Shown here one piece after another: positions 53,103 to 61,046 of a DNA stretch of 64,000 nucleotides. The DNA lies in contig NZ_OZ038523.1 in the NCBI RefSeq assembly GCF_964036595.1, positions 2,920,501 through 2,984,500 on the forward strand, given 5' to 3'. Every line of letters starts with the position of its first letter. Positions within the stretch are counted from its first letter, which is position 1. This DNA comes from Tenacibaculum sp. 190524A05c (GTDB taxonomy: Bacteria > Bacteroidota > Bacteroidia > Flavobacteriales > Flavobacteriaceae). The position numbers and the translations under genes were made by a program. The notes beneath the pieces are model-generated. The model did no database searches, was not told the DNA's origin, and worked only from the letters and a program-made list of their open reading frames with translations.

Positions 53103-53828
53103 ATGGAAATAAAGAAAAATCCAAAATTTAACCTTGAAAACTACAGTAAGTTGTTCATTCAGCTAGGGTTAGTTTTGGCTTTATTTGTTACTTATGTAGC
53201 AATTGAGCATAAAACTTACGATAAAAGTTACGGTGAATTAGGATCAGCAGACTTAGGAAATGAGATTGAAGATGAAACATTAGTGATTAATGCACCACCT
53301 CCACCTCCACCACCGCCTGCAACTCCACCACCACCAACACCAGAGAAAATTGAGGTAGTTGAGGATGATAAGGAAATCGAAGAAACAGTAATTGAATCTA
53401 CTGAAACAGACGAATCAGAGGCTGTAGAGGTTGACGAGATTGTTGAAGAAGTAGAGGAGGAAGAAGTTGTTGAAGATGTACCTTTCTCTATTATTGAAGA
53501 TGTACCTGTATTCCCTGGATGTACTGGAAGCAATCAACAAAAGAAAGATTGTTTAAATAAAAAAATGCGTAAGCACGTTCAAAGGTATTTCGATGCTGAA
53601 TTGGCTAACGAGTTAGGATTACCTTCAGGTAAGAAAAGAATTTTCGTTCAATTTAAAATTGATAAAGACGGTAGTATTACTAGTATTAGAGCAAGAGCTC
53701 CGCACCCAAGATTAAAAAAGGAAGCAGAGCGTATTGTTAAGAAATTACCTAGAATGAAACCTGGTAGACAAAGAGGTAAAGCGGTAAGAGTAGGTTATAC
53801 ATTACCAATTACTTTCAACGTAGAATAG
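53103..53828 (+). CDS. TonB energy transducer, Pro-rich linker form
   Basis: A 241-residue TonB. One membrane helix (about 20-40, FIQLGLVLALFVTYVAIEH) is followed by a Pro-rich stretch (NAPPPPPPPPATPPPPTP), an acidic Glu/Val-rich linker (about 80-125) and the TonB C-terminal domain (from about 140, with FPGCTGS, ELGLPSGKKRIFVQFKIDKDGSI and RGKAVRVGYTLPITF). It should couple the inner-membrane proton gradient to the outer-membrane receptors. ExbB/ExbD are not in the window. A paralogue follows after a terminator. Confidence 0.88.
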   Translation: MEIKKNPKFNLENYSKLFIQLGLVLALFVTYVAIEHKTYDKSYGELGSADLGNEIEDETLVINAPPPPPPPPATPPPPTPEKIEVVEDDKEIEETVIESTETDESEAVEVDEIVEEVEEEEVVEDVPFSIIEDVPVFPGCTGSNQQKKDCLNKKMRKHVQRYFDAELANELGLPSGKKRIFVQFKIDKDGSITSIRARAPHPRLKKEAERIVKKLPRMKPGRQRGKAVRVGYTLPITFNVE

Positions 53829-53850
53829 TATTTTACAAAACGATATAAGA

Positions 53851-53878
53851 AAGCAGCTCACTCGAGCTGCTTTTTTTG
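53851..53878 (+). terminator. intrinsic terminator between the two tonB paralogues
   Basis: AAGCAGCT (53851-53858) pairs with AGCTGCTT (53865-53872) over a 6-base loop and is followed by T7. It separates the two tonB genes into different transcripts. Confidence 0.9.
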
Positions 53879-53926
53879 TGGCATGTTTTTTGGACTTAAA
53901 TAATTCTAATTTAAAACTATTACATT

Positions 53927-54685
53927 ATGAAAAAGTTGAAAAAACATCCAAGAAAACAGCTTGAAAAGTTTTCCAACATCTTTATGCAATTGGGTTTAGT
54001 CCTAGTGCTATTTGTCGTTTTTGTTACCTTAGAACATCAGACGGAAAAAGGTAAACAAACAGCAGTGTTTAATCACGATGATTCAAGAGAGGTTTTGATT
54101 TTAGATCACATACCAAGAGAAATTGTAGTTGAAAAGAAAGTAGTTGAACAACCCAAACAACAACAGAGACAACAAAGAGTAATTCTTGATGAACCGATAG
54201 ATAAAGTAAAGAACGATGAAGATATCAAGGAAACAGTTCTTATTCCAAAAGAAGAGGATAAGGTTGTTATTAATGAAGGCGATATCTATGAAGTAGATAT
54301 TCCGGAGGAAGTTGATAAGTCTGATGATCCTGTAAGTATGAATTTCGTTCAGAAAGCACCAGTTTTTAAAGGTTGCGAAGGATTATCTGAAGTAGAGAAT
54401 AGAAAGTGTTTCGAGAAAAAAATGAAACGATTAGTTAGAAGGCATTTCAATGCTGACTTAGCTAATGAATTAGGATTGTCTAGTGGGAAGAAAAGTATCT
54501 ATACTCAATTCGTTATTGATAAAAATGGAAACGTTGTGGACATTAGAGTAAAAGCTCCTCATCCAAGGTTGATGAAAGAAGCCAGTAGAATTGTAAAAAA
54601 GATTCCTAAGTTTAAACCAGGAATTCAAAATGATAAACCCGTAAAGGTTAAATATATGCTACCAATTAGCTTTATGGTAGAATAA
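53927..54685 (+). CDS. TonB energy transducer paralogue with a Gln/Arg-rich linker
   Basis: A 252-residue tandem paralogue of the preceding TonB. The helix (FMQLGLVLVLFVVFVTLEH) and C-terminal domain (FKGCEGLS, ELGLSSGKKSIYTQFVIDKNGNVV, PVKVKYMLPISF) are closely related, but the Pro-rich segment is missing; the linker instead has a Q/R-rich stretch (QPKQQQRQQRV) and a long acidic, Lys/Glu/Val-rich region. It probably serves a different receptor set or has a different reach across the periplasm. Own transcript after a terminator, and followed by another terminator. Confidence 0.85.
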   Translation: MKKLKKHPRKQLEKFSNIFMQLGLVLVLFVVFVTLEHQTEKGKQTAVFNHDDSREVLILDHIPREIVVEKKVVEQPKQQQRQQRVILDEPIDKVKNDEDIKETVLIPKEEDKVVINEGDIYEVDIPEEVDKSDDPVSMNFVQKAPVFKGCEGLSEVENRKCFEKKMKRLVRRHFNADLANELGLSSGKKSIYTQFVIDKNGNVVDIRVKAPHPRLMKEASRIVKKIPKFKPGIQNDKPVKVKYMLPISFMVE

Positions 54686-54693
54686 CTAGAAAA

Positions 54694-54719
54694 AACTCAA
54701 TCATTCGATTGAGTTTTTT
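54694..54719 (+). terminator. intrinsic terminator after the second tonB
   Basis: AACTCAATC (54694-54702) pairs with GATTGAGTT (54707-54715) over a 4-base loop, followed by T residues. The acyltransferase ATG lies at 54731. Confidence 0.85.
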
Positions 54720-54730
54720 AATTTTGTTAT

Positions 54731-55315
54731 ATGAGCGTAGCAAAAAATTATTTTTCACACGAAACTGCAGTAATAGATGAAGGTTCTTCAATTGGTGAAG
54801 GAACTAAGATTTGGCATTTCAGTCATGTAATGCCAAACAGTATTATTGGTAAACGATGTAATTTAGGACAGAATGTTGTGGTTTCACCTAATGTAGTTCT
54901 AGGTGAAAATGTAAAAGTTCAAAATAATGTATCTATTTATACAGGTGTAAATTGTGAAGATGATGTATTTCTAGGACCTTCTATGGTGTTTACAAACGTT
55001 ATAAACCCAAGAAGTGCTGTCAACAGAAAAAACGAATTTAAAGAGACATTGGTAAAAAGAGGAGCAAGTATTGGTGCTAATGCAACAATAATATGTGGTA
55101 TTACAATTGGAGAGTATGCCCTTATTGGAGCTGGAGCCGTTGTAACAAAAGATGTTGAGCCTTTTTCATTAGTGGTAGGAAACCCGTCGAAACCAATTGG
55201 CTGGGTAAGTAAAAATGGACATCGATTAAATTTTAACAAAAATGGTATAGCGATTTGTCCGGAAACATCTGAAACCTACGAACTTAATGGAAACAAAGTG
55301 AGGTTAAAAAAATAA
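54731..55315 (+). CDS. hexapeptide-repeat N-acetyltransferase (WlbB/WbpD-like)
   Basis: A 194-residue left-handed beta-helix acyltransferase made of repeating [LIV]-G-x4 hexapeptides (IIGKRCNLGQNVVVSPNVVLGENVKV). It fits the N-acetyltransferases that modify UDP-2-acetamido-3-amino-glucuronate for O-antigen or capsule sugars, with catalytic His in NWHFSH/KIWHFSHV and the tail VKRGASIGANATI. The C-terminal NGIAICPETSETY is a small Cys-containing addition. No adjacent sugar-nucleotide genes, but the glycosyltransferase operon is next door in opposite orientation. Confidence 0.82.
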   Translation: MSVAKNYFSHETAVIDEGSSIGEGTKIWHFSHVMPNSIIGKRCNLGQNVVVSPNVVLGENVKVQNNVSIYTGVNCEDDVFLGPSMVFTNVINPRSAVNRKNEFKETLVKRGASIGANATIICGITIGEYALIGAGAVVTKDVEPFSLVVGNPSKPIGWVSKNGHRLNFNKNGIAICPETSETYELNGNKVRLKK

Positions 55316-55334
55316 GAATTTAATGTTAATTTTT

Positions 55335-55365
55335 TTTGCATCAAAAGAATTATAATATATATTTG
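55335..55365 (+). promoter_or_regulatory. consensus promoter (TTG-N19-TAnnTTTG) with no gene downstream
   Basis: TTTG (55335-55338), a 19-base spacer and TATATTTG (55358-55365) give one of the best Bacteroidota promoter matches in the window. Its transcript would start about 55370, where no coding region lies on this strand; only the short candidate RNA at 55370-55440 follows. Confidence 0.6.
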
Positions 55366-55369
55366 CTTT

Positions 55370-55440
55370 GTGGTTATAAACCACTTTCTTTTTCTTTTTC
55401 ATAGCAATTTTTCCCACTCAATCTTTGAGTGGGTTTTTTT
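55370..55440 (+). ncRNA. candidate ~70-nt small RNA antisense to a glycosyltransferase 3' end
   Basis: Between a strong promoter and a strong terminator lies a 71-base element with no ORF. It has a perfect 5' hairpin (GTGGTT-ATA-AACCAC, 55370-55384), a pyrimidine-rich single-stranded linker (55385-55412), and a terminator hairpin CCCACTCAA-TCT-TTGAGTGGG (55413-55433) with T7. The 5' hairpin covers the stop codon of the convergent glycosyltransferase gene and the terminator overlaps its last codons, so the RNA is antisense to that mRNA. The layout is that of a bacterial regulatory small RNA. No expression evidence can be had from sequence; it could alternatively just be the terminator for the upstream acyltransferase. 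Confidence 0.5.
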
Positions 55441-56768
55441 AGCTCATAAATTAAGTATCCAAATACAACTACATATTCTAGAGCAACGAACCATAAGTTT
55501 TCGTGCCAAGGCGTATTTGCGTAAGCTTGATAGCTTAATATAATTACAAAAGACCACACTAATGGGTATTTGTATTTAGTGAAAACAGAAAGTATAATTA
55601 GTGTTGCTAAATACCATGGATGAACTGTAGTTGACATGAAATAGTAAAAAGACAACGCTAAAAGCATCGAAGTGATAATATCTATTGTTGAAGTGTTCTT
55701 TCTAAATAGACTTACTCCAAGAAGAAAAAGAACACTTAGAGTAGGTAAAATCTTCCCGATAACGGCAATTTCATTGTATCCTCTAAATAAGTATCCCACT
55801 TCTCTAAAAACGTAGTAGAAACTAGCATTAAATTCAAAAGATCTAAACCATAAACCAACTGAATTACTATAGCTCTGAATTAAAAACTCTGATAAAAATG
55901 GAAGGAAAAGGACAATGGTTGTTGCTATCACAATACTGTAGAATAATAATAATTTTACAGCATTTCCTTCCAATTCTAATTTGCCATTTTTAATTAAAAA
56001 ACGTCTTAAGAAAATAGGCAAAAAGAATAATGGAATAAGTTTAACACTTACCGAGAAAGCTAGCATAAATGCTGATAGAATCCATTTTTTCTTATGGAAT
56101 AAGTATAAGGAGAGTACTAAGAAAAATAGCATAACAGGTTCGAAATGTAAATTCCCTGTCAATTCAATTATAATAAAAGGGTTTAGAGCATAAAGAAATA
56201 TATTACTTGGGTTTTTGCCTAACCTTCTTAATAGTTTCGCTCCTACATATATAATACCAATATCGGCGAGTATAATTTGAATGCGCATTGCAATTGCGGC
56301 TCCTAAAATGGATTTACTTGAGAATAATGCTGCAATTAAAAAAGATAATTGATTTAAAGGAGGGTAGTTGGTATAATGACTTCCATTCATTGGTCCCATA
56401 CCTTCATACAACTCTTTTGCTTGTTCAACTGGTAAGAAACCACTTTTGATAAAGTTTTCGGGTAAGAATATATAAGGATTCATTCCTTCTAAAATCATCC
56501 TTCCGTCCCATATAAATCGATAAAAATCTTGAGATAAATTAGGAATAGCAATCAAAAACAATAATCTGAATAATACTGCTATAGCAGCCAGATGTTTAAA
56601 CGAATAGTTATTCCTTAAAAGAATAGCATATCCACCAAATAACACCGTCCAAATTAAAATAAGTGTATTAAAGGAAGTTCTTTCTAAATGATAAGCTGTA
56701 AAATAATACAACAAACAAGAGATTACTGTAATTAAAACGAGAATAAATCTTTTGTTTGTGTTGAACAT
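55374..56768 (-). CDS. polytopic glycosyltransferase (GT87/mannosyltransferase-like)
   Basis: A 464-residue membrane protein with about ten to eleven hydrophobic helices. It resembles the polyprenyl-phosphate-mannose-dependent GT-C transferases: an acidic extracytoplasmic loop LSQDFYRFIWDGRMILEGMNPYIF, then NYPPLNQL and KLIPLFFLPIF. It would add a sugar outside the membrane from a lipid-linked donor. It is the last gene of a six-gene minus-strand operon, starting two bases after the GT2 gene. Its final ~20 codons overlap the plus-strand terminator and candidate RNA. Confidence 0.72.
   Translation of the reverse strand: MFNTNKRFILVLITVISCLLYYFTAYHLERTSFNTLILIWTVLFGGYAILLRNNYSFKHLAAIAVLFRLLFLIAIPNLSQDFYRFIWDGRMILEGMNPYIFLPENFIKSGFLPVEQAKELYEGMGPMNGSHYTNYPPLNQLSFLIAALFSSKSILGAAIAMRIQIILADIGIIYVGAKLLRRLGKNPSNIFLYALNPFIIIELTGNLHFEPVMLFFLVLSLYLFHKKKWILSAFMLAFSVSVKLIPLFFLPIFLRRFLIKNGKLELEGNAVKLLLFYSIVIATTIVLFLPFLSEFLIQSYSNSVGLWFRSFEFNASFYYVFREVGYLFRGYNEIAVIGKILPTLSVLFLLGVSLFRKNTSTIDIITSMLLALSFYYFMSTTVHPWYLATLIILSVFTKYKYPLVWSFVIILSYQAYANTPWHENLWFVALEYVVVFGYLIYELKKPTQRLSGKNCYEKEKESGL
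55413..55440 (+). terminator. intrinsic terminator inside the convergent glycosyltransferase 3' end
   Basis: A 9-bp perfect stem (CCCACTCAA / TTGAGTGGG), three-base loop and T7 on the plus strand. On the minus strand the same bases encode KKPTQRLSGK of the glycosyltransferase, and there is no T tract in that direction, so it works for plus-strand transcripts. Confidence 0.85.
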
Positions 56769-56770
56769 TA

Positions 56771-58261
56771 TTACGCTTTAGAAAAAATTGATTTAAAGAA
56801 TACGTAACTAAATCCTATGAAAAGCATTAAATGAAATGGGAAAAGTCCGAAATCACCACCCTGATCACCAACTATAAATGCACTATATAAACCAAAAGCA
56901 AAGTATAACGCCAATATTCCTTCAATAATTACATTTAAAGATGGTCGTTTCTTAATATACTTGTTATTCTTCCAGCTATCTTTTAAAGATTTTATATTGA
57001 ATTTAGGGGTACGAACAAATTCACTCTTCTTCCCAAAATGACCTTCTAATACAGCTATGGTGTTATGTAAAGAGAATCCCATGGCAATAGAGAAGAATGT
57101 AAAAAATGCTCCTATATATTTTATAAAACTTTTAATTCCTCCACCAAATGTTCGTTTGTACATGAACCAATAACAAATAAAGAAAATAATGGTACTGGTT
57201 ACGAAGAAACTCATTACAATGAAATAAACTCTTAAATGCGCGTATTCATTTTTAATGTATAACATAGGAATACTTAAAACTCCCATTAAGAATATACATG
57301 TAAACATTGAGCTATTTAACAAGTGTAAAACACTATGTATTTTGGTTTTGAAGTTTACGTTTTTACTAGTAATAATTTTCGCTAGCATTTTCTGGAAATT
57401 CTCAGCTCCACCTTTATTCCACCTGAATTGTTGAGATCTAGCAGCGCTAATAACTACAGGTAATTCAGCAGGAGTCACAACATCTTCTAAATATTTAAAC
57501 TTCCACTTCTTTAATTGTGCTCTATAACTTAAATCTAAATCCTCTGTTAATGTATCTCCTTCCCAATTTCCTGCATCAATAATACATTCTTTACGCCATA
57601 TACCAGCAGTTCCATTGAAGTTGATAAAATGACCTTTACTATTTCTTCCAACTTGCTCTAATGAAAAATGCGCATCTAAAGCAAAAGCTTGAACTTTAGT
57701 TAAGGTTGAATAATTTCTATTGATATGTCCCCAACGTGTTTGAACAACACCAATTTCTGGATCTTTAAAATAAAGTACAGTTTTTTCTAACCAACACGGT
57801 TTTGGTAAAAAGTCGGCGTCAAATATGGCAATAAATTCACCCTTTGCTATTTTCAACCCTTCTTTTAAAGCTCCTGCTTTAAATCCAACTCTATTTTCTC
57901 TTCTAATGTGTTGAATATCTAAACCAGTTGCTTGTAGTTTTTTAATATGCTCAGCAGTGGAATTTACAGATTCATCTGTTGAATCATCCAATACCTGAAT
58001 TTCTAATTTTTCTCTAGGATACTTTAATAACGCGATGTTATCCAATAAACGCTCCATAACATACAATTCATTATAAACTGGTAATTGAATTGTTACATAT
58101 GGAATTTCTTCATCTTTAGATAAATCAAAAGTTTCTGATTCATCTATTTTTTTCTTAGAAGACAAGTAATTAAATAACAAATTTAATTGCGCTAATGCAT
58201 ACATGAAAACCAGCAATAAAGAGATGCTGTATAAACTAATAATAATGTATTCGAGAATCAT
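56771..58261 (-). CDS. processive family-2 glycosyltransferase (cellulose synthase-like)
   Basis: A 496-residue membrane GT2 enzyme. A first helix (about 5-25) precedes the catalytic domain with DD (92-93), DAD (148-150), TED (239-241) and QQFRW (277-281), the D,D,D,QxxRW set of processive synthases. Four further helices follow (about 310-420 and 445-490). The type resembles glucomannan or beta-mannan synthases and ceramide glucosyltransferases more than BcsA, and it has no PilZ domain. Product is unknown. Its ATG overlaps the stop of the upstream GT2 by one base. Confidence 0.82.
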   Translation of the reverse strand: MILEYIIISLYSISLLLVFMYALAQLNLLFNYLSSKKKIDESETFDLSKDEEIPYVTIQLPVYNELYVMERLLDNIALLKYPREKLEIQVLDDSTDESVNSTAEHIKKLQATGLDIQHIRRENRVGFKAGALKEGLKIAKGEFIAIFDADFLPKPCWLEKTVLYFKDPEIGVVQTRWGHINRNYSTLTKVQAFALDAHFSLEQVGRNSKGHFINFNGTAGIWRKECIIDAGNWEGDTLTEDLDLSYRAQLKKWKFKYLEDVVTPAELPVVISAARSQQFRWNKGGAENFQKMLAKIITSKNVNFKTKIHSVLHLLNSSMFTCIFLMGVLSIPMLYIKNEYAHLRVYFIVMSFFVTSTIIFFICYWFMYKRTFGGGIKSFIKYIGAFFTFFSIAMGFSLHNTIAVLEGHFGKKSEFVRTPKFNIKSLKDSWKNNKYIKKRPSLNVIIEGILALYFAFGLYSAFIVGDQGGDFGLFPFHLMLFIGFSYVFFKSIFSKA

Positions 58262-58953
58262 TATTTAAAACTGTATTTAAAGATCCAACTTAAAATTTTT
58301 ACGCCTGCTAATATAGTTCCTTTTACTGTACCAGAAACCTTAGAAACGCCAATTCTATTTCTATATTTTACAGGAATTTCAACATAGGAATAATTTCTTT
58401 TGATTGCTTTTAATTGCATCTCAACCGTCCAACCATATGTTTTGTCTTCCATGTTTAAATCTAGTAGCTTATTATACTTAATTGCTCTAAAGGGACCTAA
58501 ATCTGTGAATTTAGCACCAAAAAACAATTTCATTAAAAATGTTGCTAACCAGTTACCAAACACCTGCTGTGGTGTCATAGAACCTTTTTCACGTAGTCGT
58601 TGCACACGTGAACCAATTACAAAATCTATATCTTGATTTACAATAGGAGCTATTATTTCGGTAAGTTGTTCTGGATAATCTGAGTAGTCACCATCAAGAA
58701 AAACAATTACGTTTGGTTTCTCACTTTGTTCAGCAATGTAATCCATTCCCTTTAAGCAAGCATAACCGTATCCTTTTCTGTTTTCTTTAAGTACAGTTGC
58801 CCCGGCATTTTTAGCATTTAATTCTGTATTATCAGTAGAATTATTGCTAACTACAATTATCTCATCTACAATTTCGGGAATATCCTTTATTACTTTAGCT
58901 ATCGAATCTTCCTCGTTATATGCTGGAATTATAACTTTAATTATGGGTTCCAT
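58261..58953 (-). CDS. GT2 family polyprenyl-phosphate sugar transferase
   Basis: A 230-residue soluble or peripheral GT2 enzyme of the dolichyl-phosphate mannose/glucose synthase type: IIPAYNEEDSI near the N-terminus, then DGDYSD (87-92) as the DxD site and GSRVQRLREKGSMT. The short C-terminal hydrophobic tail GVKILSWIFKYSF could seat it on the membrane. It could make the lipid-linked donor used by the GT87-like enzyme, two genes on. One-base overlap with the processive GT2 and three-base gap from the MORN protein gene. Confidence 0.8.
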   Translation of the reverse strand: MEPIIKVIIPAYNEEDSIAKVIKDIPEIVDEIIVVSNNSTDNTELNAKNAGATVLKENRKGYGYACLKGMDYIAEQSEKPNVIVFLDGDYSDYPEQLTEIIAPIVNQDIDFVIGSRVQRLREKGSMTPQQVFGNWLATFLMKLFFGAKFTDLGPFRAIKYNKLLDLNMEDKTYGWTVEMQLKAIKRNYSYVEIPVKYRNRIGVSKVSGTVKGTILAGVKILSWIFKYSFK

Positions 58954-58956
58954 GTA

Positions 58957-59439
58957 CTATTTTAAATCGTTAAGATTATTCTCTTTTTTAAAAGAAGAAA
59001 AATCTTTCCACTCTTTTATTTTTTTTCCGTCTTTAAACTTAGAAGCCTTTACCAATTTTCTCCTTTTGTAAATAAGACAATAACCATTCTTCTTATTGTC
59101 TTTGAGTTGGCATTTATGATTTACGTTTCCTTGCTTATCATAAAACAACCACCACTTGTTCTTTGAACCATTTACATAGTGTCCTTCTTTGTCTTTTGAC
59201 GAATCTCGGTTGTAAAAGTACCAATATTTATTTCTTAGACCATTTTTGTAATGCCCTTTCTCTTTAATATTTCCATTTTTATAATAAAAAACCCAATAAT
59301 CACGCTTTTTATTATTTTCTACCCATCCTTCTTCCTTTATTTTACCATTATCAAAATATATTTTTTGATAGGTTTTTTGAGCGAAGGATGAAATAAAAAC
59401 AAATAAGAGAAATACAGTAACGTTAAGTTTACTTTTCAT
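58957..59439 (-). CDS. secreted MORN-repeat-like protein
   Basis: A 160-residue protein with a signal peptide (cleavage near SFAQ) and about five MORN-type repeats of 20-23 residues ('GKIKEEGWVENNKKRDYWVFYYKNG', 'KEKGHYKNGLRNKYWYFY', 'KEGHYVNGSKNKWWLFY'). The repeats alternate NGN and WxFY blocks. The family is often auto-labelled YwqK-type antitoxin, which I think is a poor guide here. It may be a periplasmic scaffold for the neighbouring glycosyltransferases. Overlaps the ferredoxin gene by 11 bases. Confidence 0.72.
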   Translation of the reverse strand: MKSKLNVTVFLLFVFISSFAQKTYQKIYFDNGKIKEEGWVENNKKRDYWVFYYKNGNIKEKGHYKNGLRNKYWYFYNRDSSKDKEGHYVNGSKNKWWLFYDKQGNVNHKCQLKDNKKNGYCLIYKRRKLVKASKFKDGKKIKEWKDFSSFKKENNLNDLK

Positions 59440-61033
59440 TCATTAGTTCTAATAAATCAACATCGTTTCCTAACAAAACTTGAGTAGGATTAATTCTACC
59501 TTTTTCTGGTCCGTTTTCTAATTTTAAAACTCCTCTTGGACATACTGCAGAACAAATTCCACATCCTACACAACTTGAACGAACAATGTTTTCTCCTTTT
59601 TGAGCATAAGATCTAACATCAATCCCTTGTTCACAATATGTAGAACAGTTTCCACAAGAAATACACTGACCTCCATTTGTAGTAATTCTAAAACGAGATT
59701 TGAAACGTTGTACTAATCCCATGTAAGCTGCTAAAGGACAACCAAAACGACACCAAACACGGTTTCCTAAAATTGGATAAAAACCTGTTCCAATAACTCC
59801 AGAGAAAATAGATCCGATTAAGAATCCGTATGAACTCTGAATATCATAAGCGGATAATCCAAAGGCAACCTCTTTCCAACTTTCAATTTCAGCGAAGTAC
59901 GTGTATAAAGTTAATGCCGTCATTAATGTAGCAAAAACTAAAACTCCGTGAATTAACCAACGTTCAACTTTCCAAGAGAATAAAGATTTACTTGATAATT
60001 GACGATATGGATCTCCTAATGTTTCAGCTAAACCACCACATCCACAAACCCAAGAACAATACCAACGTTTTCCGTAGAAGTATACCATTACAGGAACAAT
60101 AACTAATGTTAAAATGATTCCCCAAACTAACATGAATATTCCCAGATTTCCATTTTCGATTAAACTATTAATATTCCAATCAAAAAAGAAAGTATAGTTT
60201 AAAGGCCAAGCATTTTTAAAATCGAACCAAGGCTTGTTGAAAGCAACTAATATTTCAGGAATTAAAAAAGCAAACGCAATTTGGAAAAATAAAACAACAG
60301 CTGTTCTTACAATTTGATAATTATTATGTCTGTATTTAATGAACATCCTTATGGCAAAAACAGTCATTACAGAACAATACATAAATCCGTATAAAAACCA
60401 CTGATCCGAGGCGTTTCCATTTAGAGCTTGTTTAATAGGATTAACAGATAAAATAGGATTGATTAAGTAATTTGGGAAGAAGTACAATAACATGTAAAAC
60501 CCAACGAAATATACAAAAGCAATCATTCCTAAAACACCTCTGTTAGTTGCTGAGTGCTGAAAGATTCCGTTATTTTTTATTCCTGGAGGTCCTAATAATT
60601 GATAATCTGCGCCAAAGAATAATAATCCACCTAAAATGGCTAATCCGAAGGTAAGGAAGAAGAACAATCCTTGATTTTGAACCACCCATCCAGTAGCCGA
60701 AGCTCTTACTAAAGGATACACAAAATCTTTATATGTTTTATTCCACTTTATATAAATAATTTTTTCCCAAGCAATTTCATCTTGGCTTTTCTGAAATTCA
60801 TTTGATTGCTTAGCGATATCAACTATTTTAGATGATAATTGAGAAGCAGTCAATTCTTTACCAACAATTTCTTGTTTTGCTTTTTCAATAAAAAATTCAC
60901 TTTTTACTTTCTGTGAAGCCCAAGTATTAAATGTTTCTTCAGAAACGTTATTCGTTCCAGTAAACATACTTGCTGTAAAAATAGCAAACCCAATAAGAGA
61001 GATTACTAAACCTATATTTTTGATTACTTTCAT
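59429..61033 (-). CDS. membrane polyferredoxin (NapH/NosR-like 4Fe-4S protein)
   Basis: A 534-residue membrane protein with an N-terminal anchor, a periplasmic helical region (about 30-120), and about six further helices. Two membrane-associated Cys blocks (WYCSWVCGCGG near 323 and WCRFGCPL near 428) match the NapH/NosR/RdxA type, and two C-terminal [4Fe-4S] sites follow: CISCGNCSTYC and CVGCGICSAVCPRG. It should pass electrons between quinols or a flavoprotein and acceptors across the membrane. The FAD oxidoreductase gene is 13 bases upstream, so these two look like one redox module. The FMN-binding domain of true NosR is absent. Confidence 0.8.
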   Translation of the reverse strand: MKVIKNIGLVISLIGFAIFTASMFTGTNNVSEETFNTWASQKVKSEFFIEKAKQEIVGKELTASQLSSKIVDIAKQSNEFQKSQDEIAWEKIIYIKWNKTYKDFVYPLVRASATGWVVQNQGLFFFLTFGLAILGGLLFFGADYQLLGPPGIKNNGIFQHSATNRGVLGMIAFVYFVGFYMLLYFFPNYLINPILSVNPIKQALNGNASDQWFLYGFMYCSVMTVFAIRMFIKYRHNNYQIVRTAVVLFFQIAFAFLIPEILVAFNKPWFDFKNAWPLNYTFFFDWNINSLIENGNLGIFMLVWGIILTLVIVPVMVYFYGKRWYCSWVCGCGGLAETLGDPYRQLSSKSLFSWKVERWLIHGVLVFATLMTALTLYTYFAEIESWKEVAFGLSAYDIQSSYGFLIGSIFSGVIGTGFYPILGNRVWCRFGCPLAAYMGLVQRFKSRFRITTNGGQCISCGNCSTYCEQGIDVRSYAQKGENIVRSSCVGCGICSAVCPRGVLKLENGPEKGRINPTQVLLGNDVDLLELMNEK

Positions 61034-61046
61034 TGTATTCTATTTT

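Noticed and set aside
53280..53345. Polyproline codon repeat as a possible repeat element
   Set aside because: It encodes the normal Pro-rich linker of TonB and needs no other explanation.
53228..53533. Antisense frame rich in Ser/Gly opposite the first tonB
   Set aside because: It is the low-complexity reverse of the Pro/Glu-rich linker and has no independent support.
54719..54726. TAnnTTTG box before the hexapeptide acyltransferase
   Set aside because: It overlaps the terminator T tract and lies four bases from the ATG, with no -33 element, so likely chance.
58957..59439. Toxin-antitoxin antitoxin (YwqK-type) label for the MORN-repeat protein
   Set aside because: It has a signal peptide, no toxin neighbour and lies inside a glycosyltransferase operon, so an antitoxin role is not supported.
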